DNA of 64,000 nucleotides from Phosphoribacter sp037045045. Lineage in GTDB: Bacteria > Actinomycetota > Actinomycetes > Actinomycetales > Dermatophilaceae. Each line of letters starts with the position of its first letter. Within the stretch, counting starts at the first letter, position 1. Location of the stretch: NCBI GenBank assembly GCA_037045045.1, contig JBAOHL010000005.1, positions 434,001 through 498,000 of the forward strand, in the 5' to 3' direction. Both the position numbers and the translations under genes were made by a program. The notes under the pieces were generated by a model that saw only the letters and a list, made by a program, of their open reading frames with translations, was not told the DNA's origin and did not search any database. Shown piece by piece: positions 1 through 8,806 of the stretch.

Positions 1-149
1 CCCGAGGCGGAGACGTCTGGGCTGTTTGGACCGCCCTTGGCCGGCGCGGCGGCGCCGGCACCAGCCGCGGAGGCCACCGACATCGTCGCGGCGGTGAGCA
101 GGCCGACGCTGAGGGAGAGCCAGCGTCGACTCGTCGTGGTCGTGCGCAT
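1..149 (-). CDS. Secreted protein, N-terminal fragment (runs off left edge)
   Basis: Only the first 49 codons lie inside the window. The start is ATG at 149, preceded by an AGAGG-like ribosome binding site. The fragment reads as a signal peptide: Arg residues near the N-terminus (MRTTTSRRW), a hydrophobic stretch LSLSVGLLTAATMSVASA, then an Ala/Gly-rich segment (AAGAGAAAPAKGGP) with several possible signal peptidase I sites. The product is therefore probably exported through Sec. The mature part is not visible, so no function can be given. Confidence that this is a real start is good because it combines a signal peptide, an RBS and a single open frame to the edge. Confidence 0.6.
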   Translation of the reverse strand, partial: MRTTTTSRRWLSLSVGLLTAATMSVASAAGAGAAAPAKGGPNSPDVSAS

Positions 150-240
150 CTGCATACCTCTCGATCGCGGGCACCCCGTGCGCCCGGTTCGCCGGGATGA
201 GGGGCGTGCCACAGCCGGAGATACCCCGCGGCGGCCGACT

Positions 241-358
241 CTGCCCGATCGGGCTCAGCCCACCGACGCTCCCAGGCCGAGCGACCTGCGGCACTGCCCG
301 ATCGGGCTCAGCCCACCGACGCTCCCAGGCCGAGCGACCTGCGGCACTGCCCGATCGG
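241..358. repeat. 53-base direct repeat, about 2.2 copies
   Basis: A 53-base unit beginning CTGCCCGATCGGGCTC starts at 241, is repeated identically at 294, and begins a third time at 347 before diverging. It fills the spacer between the secreted-protein gene (starting at 149) and the nucleotidyltransferase gene (ending at 408). No credible gene is seen in 150-407. Confidence 0.85.
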
Positions 359-407
359 TCCTGCGGCGGACGGTAACGAACGAGCCCGCGGACGGGGACC
401 GGTGTCT

Positions 408-1244
408 TCAGAGTCGCGCGAGCCAGGGGTGGGAGCGGTCGAGCGCGAGCAGCAACAGGCGTAGCCGTTCGACAGCCCGACCGGACAACAGCGGCAGGGC
501 GGTATCGAGGTCGGTCTCGTCTTGACCGCGCCGCAGCCTCGCCTTGAAACCGAGGACGACCTCGGGGTTGAGCACCCGGACGTTGTCCTCGCGCAGCCAT
601 GTCACCGCGTCCAGCGGAGCGTGGAAGTCCGGGTAGAAGTCCAGCCGGAAGCAGCTCGGGTCGCCAGGGCTGGCGTAGAGGTCGGCGACCCACGGGGTGC
701 AGGCGTGTTCGCGCAGCCACACCTGGCCGGACTCCGAATGCAAGTCGGGGTACTCGTCGGTCACCGGCCGCAGGGTCCCCGATCCCGCCGACCAGAGGTG
801 GTACCGGTCCCCGAGATGCGCCCGCAGCGTGCCGAGATCGCCGGCGAAGAACGCGACGTCGAGGTCACGGTGCGGCCTGGACACCCCCGTGTAGGCCTCG
901 AGCGCTCGTCCTCCGCACAACCACCAGGGCCGCGCCCACCCGGACAACAGGGCGCTGAGTTCCACGAAAGGCAACGGCTCCCAGGCCCCGTAGAGGCGAT
1001 GTTTCGCTGCTGCGGCAAGGTTGTCCCGGCGAAACCACGTGTCCGGCTGACGTGACGGTGGTGGCTCGTCCGGCTCGGCGTCGGGGTGGTCGGGCCAGGC
1101 TCCCCGGGGCAGCAGCCGTGCCGAAGGGCCCGGGCGGCGTCCCGGCGGGCTCGCCGGACCGCTCGGGCGCCGACTCGGCGACCCTGTCGTCATACCCACA
1201 GGGTCGCACGCCCGCAGCCCGCCGGGTTGCGCATATCGGGACAC
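408..1244 (-). CDS. Nucleotidyltransferase, aminoglycoside-2''-adenylyltransferase-like
   Basis: The core reads WWLCGGRALEAYTGVSRPHRDLDV. GG followed by a D-x-D (DLD) is the metal-binding signature of the nucleotidyltransferase fold, and the surrounding residues resemble the aminoglycoside-2''-adenylyltransferase family. Later blocks (VWLREHACTPWVADLY, RLDFYPDF, DETDLDTALPLL) fit that family too. The true substrate is unknown; many chromosomal members are not proven resistance enzymes. The listed start is GTG at 1244, directly abutting the TGA of the upstream P-loop gene, which suggests translational coupling. The first 60-70 residues are Pro/Arg-rich, so a start at ATG 1193 is also possible. 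Confidence 0.65.
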   Translation of the reverse strand: MSRYAQPGGLRACDPVGMTTGSPSRRPSGPASPPGRRPGPSARLLPRGAWPDHPDAEPDEPPPSRQPDTWFRRDNLAAAAKHRLYGAWEPLPFVELSALLSGWARPWWLCGGRALEAYTGVSRPHRDLDVAFFAGDLGTLRAHLGDRYHLWSAGSGTLRPVTDEYPDLHSESGQVWLREHACTPWVADLYASPGDPSCFRLDFYPDFHAPLDAVTWLREDNVRVLNPEVVLGFKARLRRGQDETDLDTALPLLSGRAVERLRLLLLALDRSHPWLARL

Positions 1245-1727
1245 TCACCCCAGCGGGGCGTCGAAGTCGCCCCACTCGTCCGCGTCGACCGGTTCGAACA
1301 GCGTCCGATAGGACTCGAGGTCAGCGCGGGTCAGCGGCACCAGACCGGTGGCGCCCGCCACCTCGCGCGCCGTCACCCGCGCGACGAGCACCTCGAACGG
1401 TGGGTCCAACACGTGCAGTTCCACCTCGACACCGTGCTCTCGGCACCACCGGCGCATCCCGTCCCGCTCGGCGCGGACCCAGAATCCGAAGTCGAGAACC
1501 ACGTCGACGCCGGCCATCACGAGGTGCTGTCCGAGCCGCCGGAACCGCCACTCCAACCGGTCCCGGAACTGCTCGTCGACCATGTCGACACCGAGTTCGT
1601 CGAGCCACTCGTCGGGCGTTAGGCGCACCGCGCCTCGCTCCCGCTCCAGCCGCCGGGCTTGGGTCGTCTTGCCGCTGCCGGGCAATCCGCACATGAGGAT
1701 CATCCGGCCGAGCGGACGCTCCGTCAC
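1245..1727 (-). CDS. P-loop ATPase/kinase (AAA_33, Zeta-like)
   Basis: A 160-residue protein with a Walker A motif at the N-terminus (LPGSGKTTQARRLE, about residues 14-27) and a kinase-like layout: a DEW motif after strand 2 and a long helix WRFRRLGQHLVMAGVDVVLDFGF. This is the small P-loop family that includes chloramphenicol phosphotransferase-like and Zeta-like kinases; the phosphoryl acceptor cannot be told from sequence. It starts with GTG at 1727, overlapping the hflX stop by four bases (GTGA), and ends directly against the nucleotidyltransferase gene. The three genes are therefore probably one transcript. Confidence 0.65.
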   Translation of the reverse strand: MTERPLGRMILMCGLPGSGKTTQARRLERERGAVRLTPDEWLDELGVDMVDEQFRDRLEWRFRRLGQHLVMAGVDVVLDFGFWVRAERDGMRRWCREHGVEVELHVLDPPFEVLVARVTAREVAGATGLVPLTRADLESYRTLFEPVDADEWGDFDAPLG

Positions 1728-3169
1728 CGCCGGTATGCCGTGAGCTCGCCGAGCGCGTGCTCGTGCACGGTCGCGCGTACTCGGGTGCCGTGCTCGGTGT
1801 GTTCCACGGCGAGGATCTCTCCATCGTCGTGCACCCGGCTGAGCAGATCGCCCCGGTCGTAGGGAAGGAGCAGGTCGACGGTGACGGTGGGTTTGGGCAG
1901 GCCCGCGGCAATCCGCTCCCGCAGGTGCTCGAGGCCCTCGCCGGTGCGGGCGGAGACGGCCAGGGCACCCCGATGGGTGCGCGCCAACCGGTCCAGCACC
2001 TCCGGATCGGCGGCATCGGCCTTGTTGACGACGACGAGCTCGGGCAACCCGTCGCCGACGATGTCGGCGAGCACCTCGCGGACCGCTCGGATCTGTCCCT
2101 CGGGATCGGGATGGGCTCCGTCGACGACATGCAGCAACAGGTCAGCGTCGGCGACCTCTTCCAGGGTCGAGCGGAATGCCTCGACGAGCTGGTGGGGCAG
2201 CGACCGGACGAAACCCACCGTGTCGACGAGCGTGTAGTCGTGCCCGTCGGGCGTCTGCGCCCGACGGACCGTCGGATCGAGGGTCGCGAACAGCTGGTTG
2301 TCGACGAGGACTCCGGCCCCGGTGAGCCGGTTGAGCAGCGAGGACTTGCCCGCGTTGGTGTAGCCGACGATCGCCACACTGGGGACGTGGTGCGCCCGCC
2401 GGGCCGCCCGCTTGGTCTGCCGGCCGGTCTTCATTCCGGCGATGTCGCGCTTGAGCTTGGAGATCCGGGTGTTGATCCGGCGCCGGTCGAGTTCGATCTT
2501 CGTCTCGCCGGGCCCGCGCGAGCCGATCCCTTCGCCTCCGGCGACCCGGCCGCCGGCCTGTCGAGACATCGACTCGCCCCAGCCGCGAAGTCGCGGCAGG
2601 AGGTACTGGAGCTGGGCGAGTTCGACCTGGGCCTTGCCCTCGCGGCTCTTGGCATGTTGGGCGAAGATATCGAGGATCAGCGCCGTCCGGTCGATGACCT
2701 TGACCTTGACGACGTCTTCGAGCGCTCGGCGTTGTCCCGGGGAGAGCTCACCGTCGCAGATCACCGTGTCGGCGCCCCCGGTGAGGACGATGTCGCGCAG
2801 TTCGTGGGCCTTGCCCTTGCCCAGGTAGGTCGCCGCGTCGGGTCGCAGACGTCGCTGCAGCACCCCGTCCAGAACGGTGGAGCCGGCGGTCTGGGCCAAT
2901 GCGCCGAGCTCGCGGATGGAGTTCTCGGCATCCTCGACGGTCCCCTCGGTCCACACCCCGGCCAACACGACCCGCTCGAGGCGCAGCTGGCGGTACTCGA
3001 CCTCGGTGACGTCGGCGAGTTCGGTGGACAACCCGGCAACCCGACGGAGCGCAGCGCGCTCCTCGCGGTCGAGTTGGTCGCCGTCGACGAAGGCGCCGGG
3101 CTCGAGCGGCGCGTCCTCGTCGGACAGTGCTGCGGCGCGGTCGGTGAGGACGTGGGCTCGTCGTGACAT
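1724..3169 (-). CDS. hflX: GTPase HflX
   Basis: HflX is a ribosome-associated GTPase that splits stalled or stressed 70S ribosomes. The protein is 481 residues. The N-terminal domain has the family features ATYLGKGKAHEL and SPGQRRALE, followed by the glycine-rich block GEGIGSRGPGETKIELDRRR. The G domain begins with G1 GYTNAGKSS near residue 267, then a DTVGFV G3 motif and NKAD (G4). Start chosen at ATG 3169 because the family N-terminus begins here and a G-rich Shine-Dalgarno lies upstream; the open frame itself extends further. The 3' end overlaps the P-loop kinase gene. The hflX-dapF-miaA neighbourhood matches that of other Actinobacteria. Confidence 0.95.
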   Translation of the reverse strand: MSRRAHVLTDRAAALSDEDAPLEPGAFVDGDQLDREERAALRRVAGLSTELADVTEVEYRQLRLERVVLAGVWTEGTVEDAENSIRELGALAQTAGSTVLDGVLQRRLRPDAATYLGKGKAHELRDIVLTGGADTVICDGELSPGQRRALEDVVKVKVIDRTALILDIFAQHAKSREGKAQVELAQLQYLLPRLRGWGESMSRQAGGRVAGGEGIGSRGPGETKIELDRRRINTRISKLKRDIAGMKTGRQTKRAARRAHHVPSVAIVGYTNAGKSSLLNRLTGAGVLVDNQLFATLDPTVRRAQTPDGHDYTLVDTVGFVRSLPHQLVEAFRSTLEEVADADLLLHVVDGAHPDPEGQIRAVREVLADIVGDGLPELVVVNKADAADPEVLDRLARTHRGALAVSARTGEGLEHLRERIAAGLPKPTVTVDLLLPYDRGDLLSRVHDDGEILAVEHTEHGTRVRATVHEHALGELTAYRR

Positions 3170-3246
3170 GGCCCCCCTAGCGTCGCACGCCGGGCGGCTC
3201 GCGGCCCACTGGATTTGCCTCGTCGGCCTCCCCGGGAATCCGGCCC

Positions 3247-4035
3247 TCAGGTCGCCGGGCCGACGAGCAGAACGGCCGTTGCCTTGCCGACCGCGTCGTA
3301 GGTCACCGCGTCGATGTCCTCGGGATAGAAGCCGATGAAGTCGCGAGTCAGGACGGTGTCGGCGACCGCCGTGGCCACGGTGGTCATCTCGAAGCCGTCC
3401 AGGTCTCCCCCACTCGCGGTGAGTCGGACCGCGACCGGGTGCGCCCCGTATGCCGGTGCCTTGACCACTCGGACCAGCACCTGGGAGGGCGTGCCGTTGC
3501 CCGAGACCGTCGCCCGCACGCGCGAGCACGACGCGATGGACTTACGCAGCAGCTCGAGCACCGAGACTGCCGCGTTCGCGTCGGGTTGCGCCTCGAGCGT
3601 CTCGTCGACGAAGGGACCGTCTTGACCGCCCGAGAACGAGATCGAGGCGGTTGCGGTCGACCCCGGCAGATGCGCGGCGTTGGTCATCGCGACGAAGTCT
3701 CCACATCCGGAGTTGCCGGGTCCCGCGGACAGGTCGAGCGTGTCCGCGGGATCGGTCGGCGGCTCGACGGTAAACCCCGCAGCCACGTCGTCCAGGGCGA
3801 GCAACGCGTGGGACATCCCCTGGGTGGTTCGCGGGACGGGTGCCCCCGGCGCGGCTTGGCCGCTGGGCGAAGCAGCGCTCGCGGTCGGCAACGAGGCCGT
3901 GGACGGCGGGCCGGTCGACGCGCTGGTCGCCTCGGTGTCGTTCGCGGACGAGGATCCGAGTTGCACCGTGCACCCGGCGCTCAGGGCGACCGCGGCGACC
4001 AGGGCCAGCCAGCGTCGGATCGCGGTCGAGCTCAC
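3247..4035 (-). CDS. Secreted lipoprotein of unknown function
   Basis: About 262 residues. The N-terminus STAIRRWLALVAAVALSAGC is a classic lipoprotein signal peptide with lipobox LSAGC, so the protein should be lipidated at the Cys and anchored outside the membrane. A Ser/Thr/Ala/Pro-rich linker of about 60 residues follows, then a globular domain with two Cys (NSGCGDF and SIASCSRV) about 70 residues apart, which could form a disulfide. This pattern recalls extracytoplasmic PknH-like sensor domains, but I cannot confirm the family. GTG 4035 was chosen for signal peptide length; GTG 4056 is an alternative. Confidence 0.7.
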   Translation of the reverse strand: MSSTAIRRWLALVAAVALSAGCTVQLGSSSANDTEATSASTGPPSTASLPTASAASPSGQAAPGAPVPRTTQGMSHALLALDDVAAGFTVEPPTDPADTLDLSAGPGNSGCGDFVAMTNAAHLPGSTATASISFSGGQDGPFVDETLEAQPDANAAVSVLELLRKSIASCSRVRATVSGNGTPSQVLVRVVKAPAYGAHPVAVRLTASGGDLDGFEMTTVATAVADTVLTRDFIGFYPEDIDAVTYDAVGKATAVLLVGPAT

Positions 4036-4148
4036 GCGACTCAGCGTAGTGTCCACCCCCGCCGCTCGCCCGGGCAGTCGTCCGGGTCCGTGGCCCCGCT
4101 CCGAGCCGGCCCACCCCGCCACGTCAGCACCCGCGTAGCCTGTCCGCC

Positions 4149-4757
4149 GTGCCCGAGCCCGACCACTACTTCAGCGCCACCCCGGCCGGTCCGGCCTCGC
4201 GGCGAACCGTGTCTGTCCAGCTGGCCGGCCGAGCGGTCGAGGTCCGCACGTCCGGGGGTGTCTTCTCTCCCGGCCGGCTCGATCCGGGCACCGCGGTGTT
4301 GCTGCGCGAGGTCCCCGACCCGGCCCGACACGGTGCCCTCCTGGACCTCGGGTGCGGGTGGGGCCCGATTGCCCTGACCCTGGCGATGGCCTCCCCCGAG
4401 GCCGACGTGTATGCCGTGGACGTCAACGAACGCGCGCGAGACCTCACCCGAGACAATGCCGAATCCCTTGGCCTGCAACGGATCTCGGTCATGGCCCCGG
4501 AGCAGGTGCCGCCGAACCTGCGGTTCGCGGCGATCTGGTCCAACCCGCCGATCCGGGTCGGCAAGCCCGCGTTACACGCACTGTTGCGCACCTGGCTGCC
4601 GCGGCTGGAACCGGACGGCACGGCATACCTCGTCGTGGCCAAGAATCTCGGGGCCGACTCGCTGGCCCGATGGATCGATGAGGAGGTGGCGATGCCGTGT
4701 CGGCGGCTGGCCACCTCGCGCGGCTACCGGGTGCTCGCGGTGACCCCGGCGCCGTGA
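4149..4757 (+). CDS. RsmC-like class I SAM methyltransferase
   Basis: A 202-residue methyltransferase. DLGCGWG (residues 66-72) is the SAM-binding motif I, and SNPPIRVGK (about 131-139) is the NPP-type catalytic motif of N-methyltransferases acting on guanine or adenine. Together with the opening PEPDHYFSATPAG this matches the RsmC family (16S rRNA m2G1207 methyltransferase). It is shorter than E. coli RsmC because it has only the catalytic half, as is usual in Actinobacteria. GTG start at 4149. It is divergent from the lipoprotein gene and convergent with dapF (15-base gap). Confidence 0.8.
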   Translation: MPEPDHYFSATPAGPASRRTVSVQLAGRAVEVRTSGGVFSPGRLDPGTAVLLREVPDPARHGALLDLGCGWGPIALTLAMASPEADVYAVDVNERARDLTRDNAESLGLQRISVMAPEQVPPNLRFAAIWSNPPIRVGKPALHALLRTWLPRLEPDGTAYLVVAKNLGADSLARWIDEEVAMPCRRLATSRGYRVLAVTPAP

Positions 4758-4772
4758 CCGCGACGACGCCGC

Positions 4773-5648
4773 TCAGGCCCCGGCCAGCGCGCTGCCGTCC
4801 GCGACGAGCACGGCAGGACCGGACAGCACGAGGGTGTCCCCCGGCGTCACGGTCACCCGCAATCGACCGCCCGGCACGTCGACAATCCAGTCCCGGTTGC
4901 CCGGCGACGGACCCTCCCACCATCGCAACGCCACGACCGCGGCGACGGCGCCGGTACCGCACGAACGGGTCTCCCCCACGCCGCGCTCCGAGACCCGCAT
5001 GGCCACGTGGCCGGGACCGAGAGCGCGGACCAGCTCGACGTTGACGCCGCCCTGCGGCTCGGGCACGACTCGGGGAGCACGGGACAGGTCGAGGCCGGCG
5101 AGGTCGATCTGCGGCGGGAGGACGACGACGACGTGGGGATTGCCGACCTCGACGCGCAGGCCCGGCAGCTCGGGTTGACCCGCGACGTGGACGACGGCGG
5201 TGAAGCCGTGCTCGCGCGCCTGGGTCGGGTCCGGCACGTGCCACGGGCCGAGGTCGACGGCATACCCGTTCTCGGTCGGGTGCACGAGCTTGGGACCGGA
5301 ACGGGTCGCGATGGCGAAGTCGCCCGGGGGCACCAGCCCTTCGCGCACGAGGTATGCCGCGAACACCCGGGTGCCGTTGCCGCACATCTGCGCGAGGGAT
5401 CCGTCGGCGTTGCGGTAGTCCATGAACCACGGCGCCTCGGCGGCCTGGGCCCGCACCTCCGGCTCGGCGGCGTGTTCGCTGCGCACCACCCGGATGACGC
5501 CGTCCCCCCCGATGCCGGCGCGCCGGTCGGCCAGCCGGCGCACGAGGGCCGGCGTGAGGTCGAGGGCACCGTCGAGATCGGGCACGAGCACGAAGTCGTT
5601 CTCCGTGCCGTGCCCCTTGGTGAAGGGCAGCAGACCCACGTCAGCCAT
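4773..5648 (-). CDS. dapF: Diaminopimelate epimerase
   Basis: DapF interconverts LL- and meso-diaminopimelate, the last step before lysine and the source of the peptidoglycan cross-linking residue. The protein is 291 residues. Both catalytic cysteines are visible: C89 in AQMCGNGTR and C230 in GETRSCGTGAVAAV. The N-terminal KGHGTENDFV is also family-typical. The ATG at 5648 lies eight bases inside the end of miaA, so dapF follows miaA in one operon (def-miaA-dapF). dapA and dapB are elsewhere in this window. Confidence 0.96.
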   Translation of the reverse strand: MADVGLLPFTKGHGTENDFVLVPDLDGALDLTPALVRRLADRRAGIGGDGVIRVVRSEHAAEPEVRAQAAEAPWFMDYRNADGSLAQMCGNGTRVFAAYLVREGLVPPGDFAIATRSGPKLVHPTENGYAVDLGPWHVPDPTQAREHGFTAVVHVAGQPELPGLRVEVGNPHVVVVLPPQIDLAGLDLSRAPRVVPEPQGGVNVELVRALGPGHVAMRVSERGVGETRSCGTGAVAAVVALRWWEGPSPGNRDWIVDVPGGRLRVTVTPGDTLVLSGPAVLVADGSALAGA

Positions 5649-6576
5649 TCTCTCCGACGACGCGTAGTGCCTGGTCGACGAGGTCGGGTGCGTCGGCGGG
5701 CAGCCAGGTGATGCGCGGGTCAGGGCGCAGCCACGACAGTTGCCGGCGGGCGAAGCGCCGGGTCGCCGTCGTCGTCAGCGACCGGGCCTGGGCTTCGTCG
5801 ATTCGACCGGCGAGCTGGTCGAGAGCCTGGGCGTAGCCGAGCGCGGTACGAGCGGTCCGGCCGCGTGCGAGGCCGGCCTCGACGAGGCGGGCGACCTCGT
5901 CGAGCAGCCCCTCGGCCCACATCCGGGCCACCCGAGCCTCGATGCGCCGGTCCAGGGTGTCGAGGTCCAGGTGCAGGCCGATCGTCACGGTGGGTGCGAG
6001 GTACTCGCGGTCGGGCAGGGTTGCGGCATACGGGCGGCCGGTGAGGGTGACGACCTCGAGGGCCCGCACCACCCGTCGGCCGTTGCGAGGGTCGATGCTC
6101 GCCGCGGCGGCCGGGTCCACCGCGGCGAGGCGTTCGTGCAGGGCGGCCGTCCCGGTTGCTAGGAGGTCCGCTTCGAGCCGTTGGCGCAGGGCGGGGTCGG
6201 TCGGCGGGATGTCGAACCGGTCGAGCACGGCGCGGACGTAGAGGCCCGACCCCCCGGCGAGCACGCCGGTCCGGCCCCGGGTCGCGATGTCGACGAGGTC
6301 CGCGCGCGCATCGCGCTGGTACACCGCGACGCTGGCCTCCTCGGTGACGTCGAGGACGTCCAGCTGGTGATGCGGGATGCCGCGCCGCTCGGCGAGGGTG
6401 GGTTTGGCCGTGCCGATGTCCATGCCGCGGTAGAGAGCCATGGCGTCGGCGTTGACGACCTCGCCGGCGAGCCGTTGCGCGAGAGCGACCGCCAGGGCGG
6501 ACTTGCCCGTCGCCGTCGGGCCGAGGACCGCGACGATCGGCCGAGCCGGCGGTTCGTCCGGACCGAATCGACTCAC
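5641..6576 (-). CDS. miaA: tRNA dimethylallyltransferase
   Basis: MiaA transfers a dimethylallyl group to N6 of A37 in tRNAs that read UNN codons; MiaB, also in this window, then thiolates the base. About 311 residues. The P-loop GPTATGKSALA starts near residue 19, and NADAMALYRGMDIGTAKP and GGSGLYVRAVLD are family blocks. The start was set at GTG 6576 because it overlaps the def stop by four bases (GTGA) and puts the P-loop at the usual distance; the open frame upstream is not conserved in character. It overlaps dapF by eight bases. Confidence 0.94.
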   Translation of the reverse strand: MSRFGPDEPPARPIVAVLGPTATGKSALAVALAQRLAGEVVNADAMALYRGMDIGTAKPTLAERRGIPHHQLDVLDVTEEASVAVYQRDARADLVDIATRGRTGVLAGGSGLYVRAVLDRFDIPPTDPALRQRLEADLLATGTAALHERLAAVDPAAAASIDPRNGRRVVRALEVVTLTGRPYAATLPDREYLAPTVTIGLHLDLDTLDRRIEARVARMWAEGLLDEVARLVEAGLARGRTARTALGYAQALDQLAGRIDEAQARSLTTTATRRFARRQLSWLRPDPRITWLPADAPDLVDQALRVVGENG

Positions 6577-7208
6577 CAGGCCAGCTGGGCGGTCGGGCCG
6601 CCCTCGTCGGCGTCGAGCGGCCCGTCGGACTCGTCCGCGTCGTGACCGAACGGATCCGGGTCGACACCGGGCAGCCACGAGCCACCCGGGCGGCCCCACC
6701 CGTTGGCCTTGGCGGCCTTACGAGCCTTCTTCGCCTGCTTGGGAGCGAGCCGATCGACGTAGAGCTTGCCGTTGAGGTGGTCGGTCTCGTGCTGCATGCA
6801 TCGGGCGAACCATCCCGTGGCGGTGAACGACAGCGGAGCGCCGGTGACATCCTGCCCGGTCACCGTCGCCCGATCGGCGCGCCTGAGCGGGTAGTGCACC
6901 CCCGGGACGGACAGGCATCCCTCCGACTCGTCCGCGTCCGGCGGGTCGGCGGAGATCCGACTCAGCGCGAGGACTGGGTTGACGACGACGCCTCGTGGTG
7001 CCACGCCGTCGTCGTTGTCCATCGCGTAGACGAACACCCGCAGGCCGACCCCGATCTGGGGGCCGGCCAGCCCCACGCCGTGCGCGGCGTCCATGGTGAC
7101 GAACATGTCCTCGACGAGCCGGGCCAATTCGGCGTCGAAGTTCTCGACGTGGGCGGCCACCCGATGCAGGACGGGCTCGCCCCAGACGAGGACGGGGCGC
7201 ACGGTCAT
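6573..7208 (-). CDS. def: Peptide deformylase
   Basis: Removes the formyl group from the initiator methionine of nascent proteins. All three signature motifs are present: GVGLA (44-48), EGCLS (96-100, with metal ligand C98) and HETDH (140-144, with metal-binding histidines and catalytic E141). Length is 211 residues from ATG 7208, which has GAGGG close upstream. The C-terminal tail (LAPKQAKKARKAAKANGWG and beyond) is a basic then acidic extension beyond the catalytic core. It is the first gene of the def-miaA-dapF run and follows the CbiX-type gene by four bases. Confidence 0.95.
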   Translation of the reverse strand: MTVRPVLVWGEPVLHRVAAHVENFDAELARLVEDMFVTMDAAHGVGLAGPQIGVGLRVFVYAMDNDDGVAPRGVVVNPVLALSRISADPPDADESEGCLSVPGVHYPLRRADRATVTGQDVTGAPLSFTATGWFARCMQHETDHLNGKLYVDRLAPKQAKKARKAAKANGWGRPGGSWLPGVDPDPFGHDADESDGPLDADEGGPTAQLAW

Positions 7209-7212
7209 ACCC

Positions 7213-7959
7213 TCAGTCAAGCACGCTCCGGCGCGAGGCCTGCCGGTCGCCCAGGGTGGCGCATCCCGCGGCATACCGGTCGAGGACGATGTGGACGAGC
7301 GCTGGGTCTGGGGCGAGCGGTGCGCTCACCCGGTCGGCTCCCGAGGCCGCGCACGCGCGCAGGAACGTCCCCGGCCCGAGCAGGTATGCCGCGACCGTCA
7401 CCGGCCGCTCAGGCGTCGCGGCCCGGGCCGCGAATACCGCGTCGGGGATGCTCGGCTCGCGTTGCGCGGCGTACGCCAGGGTGACCAGGCCGGGGCGGCG
7501 GTTTGCCAATGCCTGGCGGACCCCTTCGGCCTGCTCGGCGGCACGGGATCGAGACGAGCCGGCCACCGCGAGCACCACCGGATCCGTTGGGAGGCAACCG
7601 GTGTCGGCCAGACGCCGGTCGAGCAGCTCGGGGAGACGCGGATCCGGGCCGAGGGGCTCGGTGGCGATCGCTCCGGGGTGAGGAGCGACCGCGCCGGCGA
7701 TGTCGACCTCGACGTGGTACCCCCGGGACAGCAGGGCGGGCACGACGACGACCCGCTGGCCCGCGGCGACGAGGTCGGCGACGACGGCGCCGACGCGGGG
7801 CGCCTGGAGGTCGACGTATGCCGCATGTACCAGCACCTGAGGGACGGCGACGGTGACGGCGACGACCAAGTCGTCGACGACGGCCCGACCGCCCGGGTCG
7901 GTCGTGCCGTGGGCGCACACGACGAGCGCCGGCCCGTGCCGCTCGACTCGCTCGCTCAC
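7213..7959 (-). CDS. CbiX/SirB-type sirohydrochlorin chelatase family protein
   Basis: 248 residues. The N-terminus ALVVCAHGTTDPGG carries the catalytic His of class II chelatases (HGT/HGS motif). PALLSRGYHVEVDI holds the usual second metal-binding region, and a second half-domain (VVLAVAGSSRSRA) repeats the fold, as in two-domain CbiX proteins. Such enzymes insert Co2+ or Fe2+ into sirohydrochlorin for cobalamin or siroheme. No other tetrapyrrole gene is nearby, so the substrate is inferred from family only. The GTG start at 7959 is upstream of def in the same direction. Confidence 0.75.
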   Translation of the reverse strand: MSERVERHGPALVVCAHGTTDPGGRAVVDDLVVAVTVAVPQVLVHAAYVDLQAPRVGAVVADLVAAGQRVVVVPALLSRGYHVEVDIAGAVAPHPGAIATEPLGPDPRLPELLDRRLADTGCLPTDPVVLAVAGSSRSRAAEQAEGVRQALANRRPGLVTLAYAAQREPSIPDAVFAARAATPERPVTVAAYLLGPGTFLRACAASGADRVSAPLAPDPALVHIVLDRYAAGCATLGDRQASRRSVLD

Positions 7960-8111
7960 CCGCCGAGCCTGTCACGCGCTCCGCCTGTGATCTACCTGAC
8001 AAGCAGGCCGACCGACCGCGATACCCGACACAGATCCCCCAGATGCCGAAGCAGGTCAAACCAGAGGCGGTCACCGCCCCGTCCAGGCAGGCGTCCATCT
8101 CCCGCCGTCAA

Positions 8112-8751
8112 GTGCCCCCTGGGCGCGGTTGTCGTCGGGTTAAGACCGCCCCTCCCAACCACAACTGACCCCTGGGCGCAGTTGTCGTGCACTCCGCTGC
8201 TCGACCACCCCCAACACGACGACACGTGCCCCCTGGGCGCAGTTGTCGTCGGGTTAAGACCGCCCCTCCCAACCACAACTGACCCCTGGGCGCAGTTGTC
8301 GTGCACTCCGCTGCTCGACCACCCCCAACACGACGACACGTGCCCCCTGGGCGCGGTTGTCGTCGGGTTGAGACCGCCCCTCCCAACCACAACTGACCCC
8401 TGGGCGCAGTTGTCGTGCACTCCGCTGCTCGACCACCCCCAACACGACGACACGGTGCCCCCTGGGCGCGGTTGTCGTCGGGTTAAGACCGCCCCTCCCA
8501 ACCACAACTGACCCCTGGGCGCAGTTGTCGTGCACTCCGCTGCTCGACCACCCCCAACACGACGACACGTGCCCCCTGGGCGCGGTTGTCGTCGGGTTGA
8601 GACCGCCCCTCCCAACCACAACTGACCCCTGGGCGCAGTTGTCGTGCACTCCGCTGCTCGACCACCCCCAACACGACGACACGGTGCCCCCTGGGCGCAG
8701 TTGTCGTCGGGTTGAGACCGCCCCTCCCAACCACAACTGACCCCTGGGCGC
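8112..8751. repeat. Tandem array of 114-115-base units, about 5.6 copies
   Basis: Units start at 8112, 8226, 8340, 8455, 8569 and 8684, alternating 114 and 115 bases, and are nearly identical apart from single substitutions. Each unit contains nested inverted repeats: AGTTGT...GGTT facing AACC...ACAACT, and ACAACTG...CAGTTGT around a CCCTGGG centre. It could therefore fold into hairpins on either strand. The array lies between the CbiX-type gene and the 3' end of miaB. The rest of the 847-base spacer (7960-8111, 8752-8806) shows no gene. Long open frames cross the array only because 114 is a multiple of three. Confidence 0.95.
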
Positions 8752-8806
8752 ACTCGTCGCCGGCCTTAGACGTCCGATTGGAGGCGGCCCGGGGGCCAAG
8801 AACCCG

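Noticed and set aside
7992..8799. Several open frames of 70-250 codons across the 8.1-8.75 kb array, both strands
   Set aside because: They arise because the 114-base unit is a multiple of three. The translations are simple repeats without a start, RBS or family resemblance.
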